NCBI GenBank assembly: GCA_030180135.1
Contig: CM058235.1
Span: 16,578,720 to 16,642,719, forward strand
Direction of reading: 5' to 3'
Source of the DNA: Orychophragmus violaceus
Lineage: Eukaryota > Streptophyta > Magnoliopsida > Brassicales > Brassicaceae
Length of the DNA stretch: 64,000 nt
A model generated the notes under the pieces. The model saw only the letters and a list, made by a program, of their open reading frames with translations, did no database searches and was not told the DNA's origin. Each line of letters begins with the position of its first letter. Position 1 is the stretch's first letter. This document shows, piece after piece, positions 9,737-21,549 of this stretch. Both the position numbers and the translations under genes were made by a program.

Positions 9737-11728
9737 TGTAACATCCCAAAACCGGGTACCCCACCCTAGGAGGATTGGGGAAAGGATACTTGGAACCAAA
9801 AGGGTTTATGACTCGTCGTAAATACTAGGAAGGAGTGTTCCAAGGTCTTAAGGAAGCTAAGCTCAGCCGAAAGGCAGCTCAGCTAAGAGGAAACGAGCTG
9901 AACAAAGAGTGTTCAGCTGACACGAACTGAACAGTCCAGCTGGTCAGCTGGGTCAGCTAGCAACCAGCTCAACCCAGCTAGCTTGAGTGTTCAAGTGTTG
10001 GGTCAGCTGGTCAGCTAGTGACACTAGCTGACCAAGGGGCACCATGGCGAAAGGGCACCTTGGAAGGTTGCACCCTTTCGGCCAACCAAGGCAACCCTTC
10101 GCCTATGGAAGTTATGGGGCGAAAATGGAGCCTATAAATAGGCCACAAGTAGCCATTTTCGTGCACATGCTGTCCAGGGAAGAAATCCCATGATTCTCTA
10201 AGGCAAAGGCCAAATTAAAAGAGGAAAAAGAGAGGATTTATGGCCGGAATACCGATGGGTATTGGCCGGATGTGTTAGGGGGATTTGGAATGGTTTCTAG
10301 GGCATTTAAGGAAGGGGAAACAAGAGAGAAATGCCCAGAAACTCATGAAGAGTCGGATTGAAGAAATGAAGGAAAATTTCCGGCAACCGTCCGTGGGTTG
10401 TTCACGGACGACCGCGGGTCGCGCACGGTCGACCGCGGGTCGTTCACGGACGACCGCGGGTCGTACACGGTCGACCGCGGGTCGTCAGGAACGACCGTAA
10501 CCGTCACGGACGAACACGGACGTGCACGGACGAACGCGGATGGTGCTCGGGCGACCGTGGGTCGCGTACAGACGACCGCGGGTCGATCGCGGATGACCGC
10601 GGGTCATGTACGGACGACCGTGACCGTTCACGTACGGTCGTGTCCGTTCACGGACAGTCGTGTCCGTTCACGGACGACCGTGGGACGATCACGGACGACC
10701 ACGGTTCGTTTCCGGACGACCGCGGGACGATACGGACGACCGCGGGTCGATCACGTACGTCCGCGGGACGATACGGACGACCGCGGGTCGATCACGTACG
10801 TCCGTGGGACGGTACGGACGACCGCGGGTCGATCACGTACGTCTGTGGGACGGTACGGATGACCGCGGGTCGATCACGTACGTCCGTGGGACGGTACGGA
10901 CGACCGCAGGCTATTCACGGGTGCACGAGGGCGTGAACGGACGAACATACGGGTTGGACCCGCGCGATGGGTAAACCGATTATGGATCATACCTCACCTA
11001 AGATTGATTCCGGCTTCCAACCGACAAGATGGTGTATTGACGAGTGGACTGATCGGGCAAGGAAACGAGGGAGCTAAACGGACCAAGCAATTCCATAAGG
11101 AATCACTACAAAGGTTAAGGTAACATTAAATAAGCTTTAACGTAACTTAAGTGTTTGGGTGTAACAGGAAAGGAATGGTGGCCAAAGGAAGAACAAGAAG
11201 ACCTCTTTTGTACTCGGTTATGTGGGGATGGTTGGTTGAATGACTAAGTACAAAGGGGCCGTGTTCTAAAGGGTGCAGAACGGATGAGCTAAGCTGAACG
11301 CGGAGCTAGCTTCACACCGGCTTCACCACAGGCTAAGGTACACATTCAAGTACTCAACTATTGTTCTAAGGAATGAATAGAACGGAATAGGTGGAATGGA
11401 CAAACTAAGTAAAAGACTTAGGTTGTTGGAATGGTTAGATAAGAACGGAACCTCGAAAGAGTTTTGAGAAAACAAAATAAGGTTATAAGAGGTTCTTGGA
11501 TGGATCGTTCTTTAGAAGAACGATGTAATGGTTAAGTAAGGATTTCCGCTGCGTAATCTTAAGTATGAAGGATCTGAGACCAAGTGTCAAATAGTAGATC
11601 CGATGAATACTTAGTTCCTAAGGGAAAATTTTAAATAGAACGGGTTTTAGGAAGGTTCAGGCCTGGGTTTGGCCTGACCACTGGAACGCATCGACCGCGG
11701 CCTAGGAGGACCGGGTCGGGGTGTTTCA
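9737..11728 (+). repeat. 3' LTR of non-autonomous element 1 (1992 bp)
   Basis: Direct copy of 5898-7786. It is longer by 103 bp: two additional 41-bp units (five instead of three) and one additional 21-bp unit in the first minisatellite (near 10413-10433). Scattered substitutions elsewhere show that the insertion is not brand new. The TATA box is at 10133. Confidence 0.9.
10731..10935 (+). repeat. 41-bp minisatellite in 3' LTR, five units
   Basis: Units start at 10731, 10772, 10813, 10854 and 10895, exactly 41 bp apart. The two units that the 5' LTR lacks account for 82 bp of the LTR length difference. Confidence 0.9.
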
Positions 11729-11739
11729 ATAATGAATTA

Positions 11740-11935
11740 GCATACACTCGTGAGTCATGAGGAAGGAGAAGCTGAAGATTGATTCAATCCCAACTCGACA
11801 CGTCACGTGAACAGTGAAGAGCTGGATTCTTAAAGTCTCTTAACTAAAAAACTTTAGGAGGAGGGGTTCTTAATTTCGCCTAAAAATCCGCGATAAGAAC
11901 CCCTTAAGATACCCCAATGCACATGCTCTAGGACA
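11740..11935. mobile_element. Probable MITE fragment of the GGTTCTTA family
   Basis: The tract GGATTCTTAAAG..GGGGTTCTTAA..AAGAACCCCTTAAG..CCCCAATGCACATGCTC has the inverted AAGAACCCC/GGGGTTCTT words and the ATGCTCT end of the MITE found in SCPL51 intron 3 (53990-54248). The left border is unclear. Confidence 0.4.
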
Positions 11936-12993
11936 ACTAGGCTGAAAAGGGACATACAACACCGACGACAAAAGACGAAGAAGGTAAAAAAAATGAATAA
12001 GCGGGAAGATACTAAACACATTAATGTTATGCTAACTCATTTGATAGACCCACAATCAGTCGTTAAAATAATATATGAGACAAAAAAATGTCTTCGGCCT
12101 GGCGACAAATATAACCTAATCAACCTTTACAACAAACGAATCTTGCACTTGAAGAAAACTAGCCGTGAGCCATCGTTTCTTTAAATCGTCATAAATTATC
12201 ATGTTAGGATTTAATAGCCTACAAGTTTGAGTTATAAGATCATAATTCAAAAGAACACATTTTTTCAGAAATGTAAAGCTATTTAGGATGCAAGTTTATA
12301 AGAAATAGGTAATGATCATCGTATTTATCCATATTCAAAAATGCAGTTGAAGTGGCCGATTTTGCACCGTAAAAGGAGTTGATATAAATCAGCTGCCTCT
12401 ATTTTACTATTTTACTATGTGCAGCCAATATTCATAAATACGTATGAGATGTCTTTAAGTACGTATGAATAGACGAACTCTAACTCAAATAAATTTTACA
12501 TATGTATCATTGCAAAACTACTTCATTTGATTAGATATGGGTTTAATAAACAAAAATATAGCTCAACTAACTATTTTATAAAAATTGTAATTTATTTTAG
12601 TTTAACAATTTTAATATAACATATTTTTTCCATAATTATCTTATTATCTTATTTTCTATTAGTAAGTAGAATATTTAATAATTATAAAAACAAAATTTAT
12701 ACATAAATATTAAAATTTGTAAAGTTTTTAAAATTTAAATGATTAAGTACTCCAATAAAATTGAGTTTTAAATCTATGTGGACACCTTTCATAATTATTT
12801 TATTATCATATTATCTTATTTTTATGTAAGTTAATATAAGTTTCTATAATTCTAAAAATACACAGAAATATTAAAATTTATAAACTTCTTTAATTTTAAA
12901 TAATGAAGTATAGATTAATGAAATTGAGTTTTTTTTAAAACAAATCCTATGTGGACACTTTTCAATGCTTAGCTTCAATTTTTATTAGTAATA

Positions 12994-13032
<39 letters not shown>

Positions 13033-13431
13033 AAACATAAAAGCAAAAAGAAGTTAATGTAAGGAAGAAAAAGAAATAAAAAACAATCCAAATGCTTAGG
13101 AAAGGTCTGTTAAAGCCCAACACCAAAAACATCCATGCCCCAAAAGATCCAAAACAAAATAGAAAACCCAAAAGACCATATAACACACGCTGCCTCCCAA
13201 TAAAAAAGACCTCATCCGGATCAAAGACTAAACCTCCAAAGCCAACTACCACCGGAAGGAGGCAAACATTGAACCCCCTCCCCCAAAACATCGATCAAAG
13301 GGAAGCCGGAAGAAGCAATAAGGAGAGTGGAGTGGGAAGCCTCAATGCAGAAGAATACATGCATAAACAAGAAAGAACGAGGACCACCATCACCGATGTT
13401 ATTTTTGGTCCACCGTAATTCTCGTCGATGC
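11936..13431. other. AT-rich intergenic DNA with a (TA)n tract; no gene
   Basis: A (TA)n microsatellite lies at about 12992-13032. The open frame at 11993-12184 has no recognisable content. Phrases around 12740-12800 and 12880-12970 are similar to each other (AAATTGAGTTTT and TATGTGGACAC), suggesting an old local duplication. From 13090 to 13420 the composition becomes GC-richer with an open frame on each strand; I do not recognise either product. Confidence 0.45.
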
Positions 13432-13540
13432 TTAAGCTAACCGGCGACGAAGTACGATGATATTGTCGGCAAGATAAGGAGAAAAGCCCAACGAAACTCT
13501 CTTGAGCATTAGTAGCAGAAGGTGTCTGATAAGAAGAAGT

Positions 13541-14866
13541 TCAGTAGGTCCTCTGATAGGAGTTGTTCTGCTGAAAAGCAGGTTTCTGACCAAACCCATA
13601 AGAGTTTTGATTGCTTGTGAAAGCACTCTTCTGACCACTACCAGTGTAGAATCTATTACCTTGCTGATTTCCAAACTTGTTTCCCTGAAATCCAGATCCA
13701 ACGATGTAGTTCACATCCTCTTCCTCACAACACTCCTCAGCCGCAAATACCTCAACATCTTGATAAAAGTGGACATTCTTCTTCCCAATCAGCAGGCTGT
13801 GAACATATTCAATCTTGTTCTTCATCTCATCTATTTACGAGCTATCAGCTTTCCCACCAGATTTGTGCCTCTCCAGATCAGCATTCTTGGTGCTATTGCT
13901 ACACACCAAGTTCTCAATCAGCTCCTTAGCTTTCTCTGGAGATTTAATGTTGAAATTCCCATTGATGGCAGCATCCAGAGCCATCTGGTACCACATATCA
14001 ACACCTCTGAAGAAGATGTCCAGCAGCTGAACTTCAGAAAATCCATAATGAGGGCAGTCTCGCTGGTACATCTTAAACCTCACCCAAGCAGTCTTAAGAG
14101 GCTCTATAGGTCCCTTCTTGAATGTCAAAAGCTCATGTCTAAGTTGATCAAATCGAAAATCATCATAGAAGTGTCTCAGGAACTTCCTTTTGACTGCATT
14201 CCAAGTAGTCAGAGTCCCAGCTGAAATCTGCTTCAGCCAATTTGTAGCTTCTCCTTCAAGAGAGTGCGGGAAGAGCTTGCAGTGCAGGAAGTCATAGCTC
14301 ACTCCATTGTGCTTCATTCTAGTAACTAGGGATTCAAAGTTCTCTATGTGGTTCATATGTTGCTCATGTGGGTGCCCATGAAAGAGGTGCTGCCCCAAAA
14401 GCGTGTAGTAGGAAGTCTTTAGCTCGAAGTAATTCCTTGCAAAGGGAGGAGATACAATCACAGACCTGTTTGCGTAGAACTCGCCAGGTCTATTGTAATC
14501 AGCTAGCGTCCTCCCAACTGGTGGATTAAGTGGAGGTGGTGGATTAGGTTGCGGATTAGGCTGTCCATTAGCCCCTTGTGCTCAACCATCTTGTACATTA
14601 CCTTCAGGATTGACATTCTGTCGCTTAGCCTGAGGCTGCTCAATGACATTACCATCAGCATCAATCATATGGCCCTGATCATTATACGGATTATTCTGCA
14701 AATCCCTTTGAACTCCTCAATCTCGAACCAAAATCACAGCATTCGGATTCATGGTCTTCACAGGTTTTTGAGCTTTTTTGTTTGTCATCTCAAGTCTAGC
14801 AAGCTCCTGATTTCTAAGATTCAAAGGCTTCTCGTCCGGGTTGCTTCTGGTGTGACGACTAGGCAT
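13541..14866 (-). pseudogene. Athila-like gag, three in-frame stops
   Basis: One reading frame runs from an ATG at 14866 to 13541, interrupted by three nonsense codons and otherwise without frameshifts. The N-terminus is polar (MPSRHTRSNPDEK). The central part (14461-13835) carries the retrotransposon gag core with GEATNWLKQ, WNAVKRKFLRHFY and LLDIFFRGVD. The last part has EEDVNYIVGSGFQGNKFGNQQ, a glycine/asparagine-rich segment seen in Athila gag. Gag would form the virus-like particle that packages element RNA. The stops show that this copy is dead; the frame's survival suggests fairly recent decay. Confidence 0.82.
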
Positions 14867-15050
14867 ACACTGAACTCAAAACTGATTTTGAGCTCGATGT
14901 CGATCAACATTGAATCAACGGCGGTCGACACTAAATATTCATGTCGTTTCCTGCAGCAACAAGACAAGCGAGACAAGAGATGTGAGTAACAAAGAAAAGA
15001 AAATACGTAATCTAAATTCTAGTACAAAATCTATCGGCGAACTCAAAGAG

Positions 15051-15068
15051 TCCCCGGCAACGGCACCA
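15051..15068 (-). other. Primer binding site of the Athila-like element
   Basis: The minus strand reads TGGTGCCGTTGCCGGGGA, six bases inside the LTR end. It matches the tRNA-Asp-type PBS (TGGCGCCGTTGCCGGGGA) that I remember for Athila and related Gypsy elements, with one change. Confidence 0.75.
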
Positions 15069-15074
15069 AAAAAT

Positions 15075-16239
15075 TGATAGAACAAATTTTAATCCCTATT
15101 TCTAACTGCAAGAGTACAGTTTCAAACGATGTAATATCAAGGGTATCGAATCCACAGAGACTCAAGCTTCACGCGATAGATTGTATGCAGTCGAATTAAG
15201 CTAAGCAAGACAGATGAAAGAAATAAATAGCAAGTAATTAAAAAGGTGTTTTCAATATGAGAAAAACGCTAGACTTACGATGTTCTCAGGAAATCATGCA
15301 ATGTCAGACACTTAACTAATCAGGATTCAAATTAAGTAGAAGTTCAAGAACTATAATCACAAATGTCAAATAATTCAACTCTCGCTGCAATTATTCTCTA
15401 TGTCTAGGAACCTAACGATTCAAATCTCTTTGCAATCTTAGAGTTCTAGACAAGCATTAATAACAAGTTCCTTAGTTCACAATTCTCCTAAACCAAATCT
15501 CTTTGTATCTAGTTAAATTGCTCACACTAAGTTTTGTTAGATTGTAGTTCACACTCTCGTGCCAAATTAGTTATCTAAGATCCAAACCCTAGGTGATCAG
15601 TCCAGAATTCAGTTTTAATCTCAACTTAGGTGATGAACAAATAGTTTTAGAATCCTAATTATTCAGTGATCTAACAAAGCATGAAAAATCCTAAATCTAA
15701 CAAGGATTACTACTCAGGAAGATATCAATTAGATAACACATATTGAATAAAAAACCAAAGATTGAATAGATAGAAATAATGGTTCAAAATCTTTTTTTCA
15801 AAGGTTACAAAATAGCAGAATTAGCCCCAAGCAATCTCTCAATCTCCAAAAGCTAAAATCAAGAACAAAATATAGGAGAGACAACTCTCAAAAACCTAAT
15901 TAAAAGACTAAACACGCTTTAGGGCCAAATTAGAAATAACGAAACTTCTGGGTCTTCTTGCAATTCTTCAAAAGATGCCTTCACTTCGCGCATAATTTCT
16001 TGTTCAGAGATAGTGTCGACCGACACTAAGGCAGTGTCGATCGACACTTAACCTTTAGTCCGACTCCAATTTTGGCTTCTTGCAGAATGCTCCAGAAACG
16101 TCCCAAAACTCTTAGCTTTGCTTCAAACGTATGCTAACCTGTAAAAGATTCGATAGACTCGAAATACAAGGTTAAAAACTCAATATATATATATACTTAT
16201 ATTATGATTGAAAACCTAGAAAAACCATGATATATCACA
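15075..16239 (-). repeat. LTR of the Athila-like element
   Basis: On the minus strand it ends TTGTTCTATCA next to the PBS. Its start is inferred at 16239. It contains a pair of GTGTCGA(C/T)CGACACT inverted words (16012-16050). No second LTR exists in the window, so the border cannot be confirmed by comparison. Confidence 0.5.
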
Positions 16240-17396
16240 AAGAAATCTGCATACACATGTGTATTCTTAGAAACTAAAACTAATGCAAGAGACAAAAACA
16301 CATTTATGAGAAAAGTGAAAATTTTCAACTTTGTCTTAATTGAAATATTATATTACAGGATTGGTTATATTTTTCAGAAAAAAATATTTAGACCATATTT
16401 ATAATATATTTCTTTATTGGTTTAATTAGTAGGTTTATTTTTTATTTTTTGTGGCGTGAAATATTTTTCAATTTCATGAGTTCTATATTTAGACTTCATT
16501 TCTCTCCTTTCTTATGGTTTTTTTTTTCTTCTAGTTTTCATATATTCACTTATACAATTTTTTTTCTAAGAGGTTTCTCTATCATAATTTTGTTGTCATT
16601 CATATGACATAATTAGTTCCATTCCATGTTTTTCTAATTTATCTTATCTTCGACTTTGAATGTCTTTCATTTTAATCTAAAAGATCATATAGTTTGTTTT
16701 GCATAATAAATTTTATATTTATGTTTTTTTTTTGAATTGAAATATATAACTGGTATTATAAATTTTTCATAATAAGTTTAATTTTAGCCTAATTGGATAT
16801 GTATTGAAATTTATGATTTTTGTATTTAATAGTTTTTAAAGAAAGAGTGATGTTAAATGTGACTTTAAATTAATTATTATAGAAAACTGTAAGGTCCACT
16901 TTAAAGCGACTAAATATATATAAGATTATTTATATTATTGTATTAATATTTTGAGATATGTTTAAATTAAAAATTCAGTATGACATATTTCCTAATTTTC
17001 CCTTTAAATCTTTTAGTTACTATTATTCTTTTTATTTATTTAAATAAGTTTCGTTTTTATTTAAATTATATAATTATAGTAATTAAATGTAATAATATAC
17101 ATGTATTAGATGATATATTTTAAATAGACTTTAGTGAAGTATTTTTAGTTTGCTTATGTGGCACTCTAAGAGGAGAGTAATGATATTACTGGAATTGTTT
17201 GACAAATAATATTACTGAAATTTTAACATATGTTTATAGAAAAAATTATGATTTTTATAGGAAATTTTAGGAATTGAAAACTTAAATGTGCAATGATAAG
17301 GATTTATTACAAAATAGAAAACTATATAATATGTATTTCCACCTACTGAAATGCATATTCACAATTGTTTTAAACTATAAAATGTTCATATTTTAT
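16240..17396. other. AT-rich intergenic DNA, nothing recognised
   Basis: Very AT-rich with long T runs. No open frame of note and no clear repeat pair. Confidence 0.5.
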
Positions 17397-17588
17397 GGAT
17401 TAGATTGGTAATCCTTACCACTGCGGTAAATGGTTTATCGCTTTGATGATCACCAATAACAAAAGTGATAACAAAAATGATTTTTTTTCTCTCAGCTTGT
17501 TTATACCGTTTATTATTATCTCTTTGCATTATTTTCTAACCGTTTACCGCTAAAATTACCGTTCTACTTTTGTTCACCAATCGGATCC
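17397..17588 (-). mobile_element. MITE, ATTGGT-type inverted ends (copy 1)
   Basis: Left end GGATTAGATTGGTAA and right end TTCACCAATCGGATCC are imperfect inverted repeats, and the element is bounded by TAT on both sides. The interior words ACCGTTTACCGCTAAAATTACCG match, in reverse, the interior of the element at 52192-52426, so the two belong to one family. It has no coding capacity and would depend on a transposase elsewhere. Confidence 0.65.
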
Positions 17589-18232
17589 TATATGTGAATG
17601 TTTCTATTGCCAAGTTTCAAATTTTTGATATGAGAGTATGGGATCTTAGGTTTAATTTAACTAAACTTTTTGCTATGGGTTGGATCGTGAATCTATCAAT
17701 TCACCTTTTTAGAGATATATTAATCTCGAGTCTGTTCTGCATCTTTTTTTTTTTTTTTTGAGAAAGGGTTTTGTTCTGCATCTTTTAATATCAGAACTCT
17801 TTTGTCTATTCCTATTATAAAACGTATATTTATATCTATTGAATTTTGTGCTAGGATTGCCTTGATCGATCGATATTATGTCTGTTTGGTTGTGATAAAT
17901 TCTCTAAGATGACATATTTTATTCCATGCATGTCAAGAAGATGATGATGCTACATATTATTCTTTAGATATATTTTCCAATTGCACAGCTTGTCTAGAAC
18001 CACTGTTTCTTGTTTCTGGTAGAGGTGCTAAGTTCAAAAGCTATTTTGAAAGATCTTGCGGGCTTAGTTATGAATTATATTGTTGTTTTCAAATATTTTT
18101 CACAAACTAGTTGTCAGAATGAGGTTGTGGATATCACTGTATCTACTATGTTGTGTGCTATGAATCACTAACAAAAACTTCGAAATTTGGGAAGACCGTT
18201 TATCGTATGTTTTTTTTTTTTTTTTGAACTTA
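17589..18232. other. Intergenic DNA up to the CACTA element
   Basis: No gene recognised. T-runs at 17748-17759 and 18210-18225; the second abuts the CACTA left end. Confidence 0.45.
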
Positions 18233-18249
18233 CATTACAAGAAAACAAG

Positions 18250-18450
18250 CCTGAAACCGACGGAAATTCCGACAGAAAATTTGCCGTCGGAAATTCCGAC
18301 GGGTTCCCGACGAGATATCGACGGTTTGGAAGTCGTCGGATATGTGTCGGTATATACCGACATAACCAAAAATCCGTCGGAAATTTCCGACGGATTCCCG
18401 ACAGAAACCGGAGATTGTCGAAAACCCGTCGGAAATCCGTCGGTTCATAA
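18250..18450. repeat. Left subterminal array of CCGACGG words
   Basis: Many direct and inverted copies of CCGACGGA/TCCGTCGG occur, typical of the short sites bound by TnpA-type proteins near CACTA ends. A second block at about 19258-19560 and a third at about 23103-23440 have the same words. Confidence 0.8.
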
Positions 18451-18681
18451 AAAATCCGCTGAAGAATGGTCTCGAAACCGAGACCTTTGAGAGTTTAACT
18501 CAATACCCAAACCGTTGTGATACTATGTGTTATTCGTTGATGACTTTCAACGTTATTTATATATCCTCAAGTTAGAATCTTATATTAAAAAAAACAATTT
18601 TTATTTAAGAATTAATCAAAGAAAACAAAAGTTTATTATTAATAAAAATAAAAATCACATTATTAAAAAATTTAATCGTTA

Positions 18682-19195
18682 CTAAAAGTCGTCTGTCTCC
18701 CTCCATTGGTCGACCATGATGTTCCACTCTCCCGCTGGAACCCAAGCCGGTCTTCCTTCACCCCGTTGCCACCGGAGCTTCATACGCCGCATCTTTGTCT
18801 TGAAAACATTCCTTGCCGTCTGGTGAAATTCCCGCCAGACAATGAAAACATTATCCGGCGAGAACGTAAAGTATTCCTAAAAATGACGAAATTAATTGGG
18901 TATTTAAAATTTTAAATTATAATGTTATTTAAAAACAAATATAACTTACAAGGAAAACATTGAACCATGCAGTTTTTAGAACCGTCGCGACGTTAAAGTA
19001 CGTCAGATAGCGTCCAGACCAGCGATATTCGATGATGTCGCTGATGACGGAGTTGATGACCGCATTGGATCCGAACCAAACGGCCCGGTGGGCTTGGCGA
19101 GATGGATCGAGGTTTGGCAGCGACTGTCGACCCGGTTCCGCGATAGTCTGAAGAACAGAAGCGCGGGTTTCGGGAGAAAAGTATACGTAACTCAT
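18682..19195 (-). CDS. Antisense TnpA-like (plant transposase_24-type) protein of the CACTA element, two exons
   Basis: Exon 1 is 19195-18950 (ATG, 82 codons). The intron has GTAAGT at its start and TTTTTAG at its end, and exon 2 is 18876-18682 (64 codons and TAG). The joined 146-residue product is uninterrupted. Exon 2 begins EYFTFSPDNV and ends near RPAWVPAGEWNIMVDQW. That layout parallels the plus-strand gene at 21708-22960: an intron before an (E/Q)Y(F)T start, then Phe-H-x-x-A-R, then Trp-x-x-K/R-W, then a W-x-x-x-x-x-x-W end. I infer a paralogous DNA-binding accessory protein. It sits between two CCGACGG arrays, outside the usual TNP2-TnpA order. It is much shorter than the plus-strand copy and has no coiled coil. 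Start choice rests on the only ATG of the frame. Confidence 0.55.
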
Positions 19196-19257
19196 AATTT
19201 TTTATTTTTTTAGCGATGGAAAGAAGAGAGAAAGCGGGTGGATATTTAAAGAAAATT

Positions 19258-19560
19258 TTTCGACGGAAAATCCGACGGTTTTCTGTCGGTTTTGGGATTT
19301 ATTTCCGAAGCGACGCTTACCAATACGTTACCTTGGGAAGAGAAGTGAGTAAACTCGGCTTTGACCGTTTACCAAAACTTCCCGACGGATTTCCGACAAA
19401 ATAGTGGTTTTCCGTCGGTTTTCTGTCTGTAATCCGTCGAAAAGTTTTTGGTACTGTTGGGCCGACATAGACGTTTAAATTACCGTTAGGCTGACAAATT
19501 TTCCGACGGATTACCGACACCAACGTCTTGGTCCGTCGGTTTTCTCTCGGTTTTATGTCG
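19258..19560. repeat. Second CCGACGG array, inside the 5' side of the CACTA element
   Basis: CGACGGAAAATCCGACGG, GACGGATTTCCGACA and related words cluster here, just upstream of the transposase start. The array lies on the far side of the antisense gene from the terminal array, so the gene is bracketed by two subterminal-like blocks. Confidence 0.75.
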
Positions 19561-19665
19561 GTTAGTTTCCAATATATCACCGAGCAATTCTCCCTTCTCC
19601 TACACACCACACTCTCGCTCTCTCTTCCGCACTCTCTCTCTAATAATATTTCTTATCAGGCCAAA

Positions 19666-21531
19666 ATGTCTTCATCTAATTATTTCAGATCGTGGATGGA
19701 CGGACCGAGGGTTGATGAGACGACGGATTTAGTGTATAAACCATATGCACTCGGTATTGTGGAATTCATGACGATGGCTTGCAATCAACCTCATACGCAG
19801 AAAACCGGTAAGATGAAATGCCTATGTAGTCACTGTCATAATGTTAGAAATCCTACAATTGGCGAAGTATGACATCACTTGTACTCAGTTGGGTTTATGG
19901 CTGGTTATAAGATTTGGTATCTTCACGGGGAAACATTTGATGGCGCAAGTAGTAGTAGAGATCAATTTGGTAGTGCTAGTACGCGGGAACCTATTGGTAG
20001 TAATAACGAACATTATACTATCGCGTATGAAGATGTTGGTGTAGGTACCGTTCAGATGGTTAATGATGCATTTAGAGAAAATATACAGGAAGTAGGTGAA
20101 TATGAAATTCCTAGGGCAGAGGAGGAACCTAATGTAGAAACTAGGAGATTTTTTTATATGTTAGATGCAGCGAAACGTCCGCTTTATGATGGTTGCAAAG
20201 ACGGACATTCACCATTATCATCTGTAACTAGACTAATGGGAATAAAGACGGACTATAATTTGGCGGAGCCATGTGTGGATGCTTTTTGCGAATTCCTGAA
20301 AGATGTTCTTCCTGAAGATAACCTTGCTCCAGGTTCATACAACGAGGTCGAGAAACTTGTTAAAGGGCTTGGATTACCTTATCAGATAATAGATGTGTGC
20401 ATTGACAATTGTATGCTATATTGGCGAGAAGACGAATACCAATTGGAATGTAAGTTCTGTAAGAAATAGCGGTTTGAGGATACAAGGGGAAGAGCTAGGG
20501 TTCCATTCAAGAGAATATGGTATATGCCGCTAACTGATAGGCTGAGGCGCTTATACCAATCTGAGCGAACTGCAGGGAAAATGAGATGGCATGCTGATCA
20601 TATAAGAGGAGCAGAGATTGCACATCCTTCTGATGCTGAAGCGTGGCGACATTTGCTGAGGGCTGCATTAATGTGGACCATAAGCGATTTTCCGGCTTAC
20701 GGTATGTTATCTGGATGGACAATGCATGGAAGGTTAGCATGTCCTTATTGTCAAGAAAAGACCGATGCATTTCAGCTGAAGCATGGCCGCAAATCGTGTT
20801 GGTTTGATTGTCATAGGAGATTTCTACCGCATGATCATCCATACCGGAAAAATACTAAACTTTTTACAAAGAAGAGGAAAGTGTTTGATGATCCTATTCT
20901 CCAAGACAGTGGGTCGGTTACTTTGGGTCTCTTAGAAACCTTTGGTGCGCTAAGAACTCGTGAATGTGGTGAAAATGGACATGAGAATGTATACGCAGCT
21001 GGTTTATCCCACAACTGGCACAAGCTGAGTATCTTCTGGGATTTACCATATTGGAAGGATCAGCTACTTAGGCATAATCTTGATGTCATGCACATTGAAA
21101 AAAATTTCTTTGATAACATCATGAACACCGTTCTCAACGTGTAAGGGAAGACGAAAGATAATGTGAAGTCTAGGCTTGACTTGCCTGAAATTTGTAATCG
21201 GCCTGAACTTCATATTCAGAAGAACGGTAAACCTCCAATTCCATCCTATTGGGTAGATCAGAAATCAAAGGTAGAGTTTTCCGAGTGGATTGCGCGACAA
21301 GTTAAGTTCCCAGACGGTTACGCATCTAACTTGCGTAATTGTGTGGACACTGATGGTGATAAGTTTATCGGGATGAAGAGTCATGATTGTCATGTTGTGA
21401 TGCAACGACTACTTCCGTTTGCATTTGCTTATCTACTCCCCAGAGATTTTCATAAAGCAATCGCCGCGGTAGGTGCTTTTTCAGGGATATATGCACGAGA
21501 TCTCTTACAGCAGACGGGATTCGATGTTTAG
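19666..21531 (+). pseudogene. CACTA transposase TNP2, three nonsense codons, core deletion and truncated C-terminus
   Basis: A single frame runs from ATG 19666 to 21531 with in-frame stops at 19870 (TGA), 20467 (TAG) and 21142 (TAA). The N-terminus has the transposase-associated domain (SWMDGPR near residue 8 and a Cys-x-Cys-x2-Cys-x2-N cluster). The middle has the transposase_21 blocks KRIWYMPLTDRL, LMWTISDFPAYGMLSGW, a CPYC pair, and LDVMHIEKNFFDN with its conserved Asp. At about 20651 the reading jumps from HPSDAEAWRH to LLRAALMWT. The usual block between them, which holds a GLxxDGFNPF-type motif with a catalytic Asp, is missing. The C-terminal part of the DDE domain is absent after 21531. 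In live elements TNP2 cuts the ends. Confidence 0.88.
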
Positions 21532-21549
21532 AGGATAATATTCTTAACA

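Larger units (their letters stand above)
5898..11728 (+). mobile_element. Complete non-autonomous LTR retrotransposon (Gypsy/chromovirus-like ends), 5.83 kb
   Basis: Two long direct repeats (5898-7786 and 9737-11728) start TGTAACATCCC and end GTGTTTCA, and are flanked by the perfect 5-bp duplication ATAAT (5893-5897 and 11729-11733). A primer binding site for initiator tRNA-Met lies just inside the left LTR and a polypurine tract just before the right LTR. The 1.95-kb interior has no gag or pol, so the element must have been mobilised in trans. The TGTAACATCCC start, the GGGGACGAAT motif and the AAGGGGGG tract before the 3' LTR recall Tekay/Del chromoviruses; that lineage is inferred. The LTRs differ by several percent of scattered changes and by a 103-bp length difference explained by minisatellite units. 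Confidence 0.92.
13432..16239 (-). mobile_element. Athila-type Gypsy retrotransposon remnant: LTR, PBS, gag
   Basis: Read on the minus strand this is an LTR (16239 to 15075), a primer site, a leader and a gag gene that ends near 13541, after which the element stops. pol and the second LTR are absent. The gag motifs, the PBS and the repeated GTGTCGATCGACACT words in the LTR (about 16012-16050) fit the Athila lineage as I know it. The upper LTR border is inferred from the sequence TGTGATATATCATGG on the minus strand and is uncertain, as is the lower border. Confidence 0.75.

Noticed and set aside
11993..12184. 63-codon frame MNKREDTKH...
   Set aside because: Isolated, short, AT-rich context and no family resemblance.
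13502..14224. 240-codon plus-strand frame
   Set aside because: Antisense shadow of the Athila-like gag, which has recognisable motifs on the minus strand.
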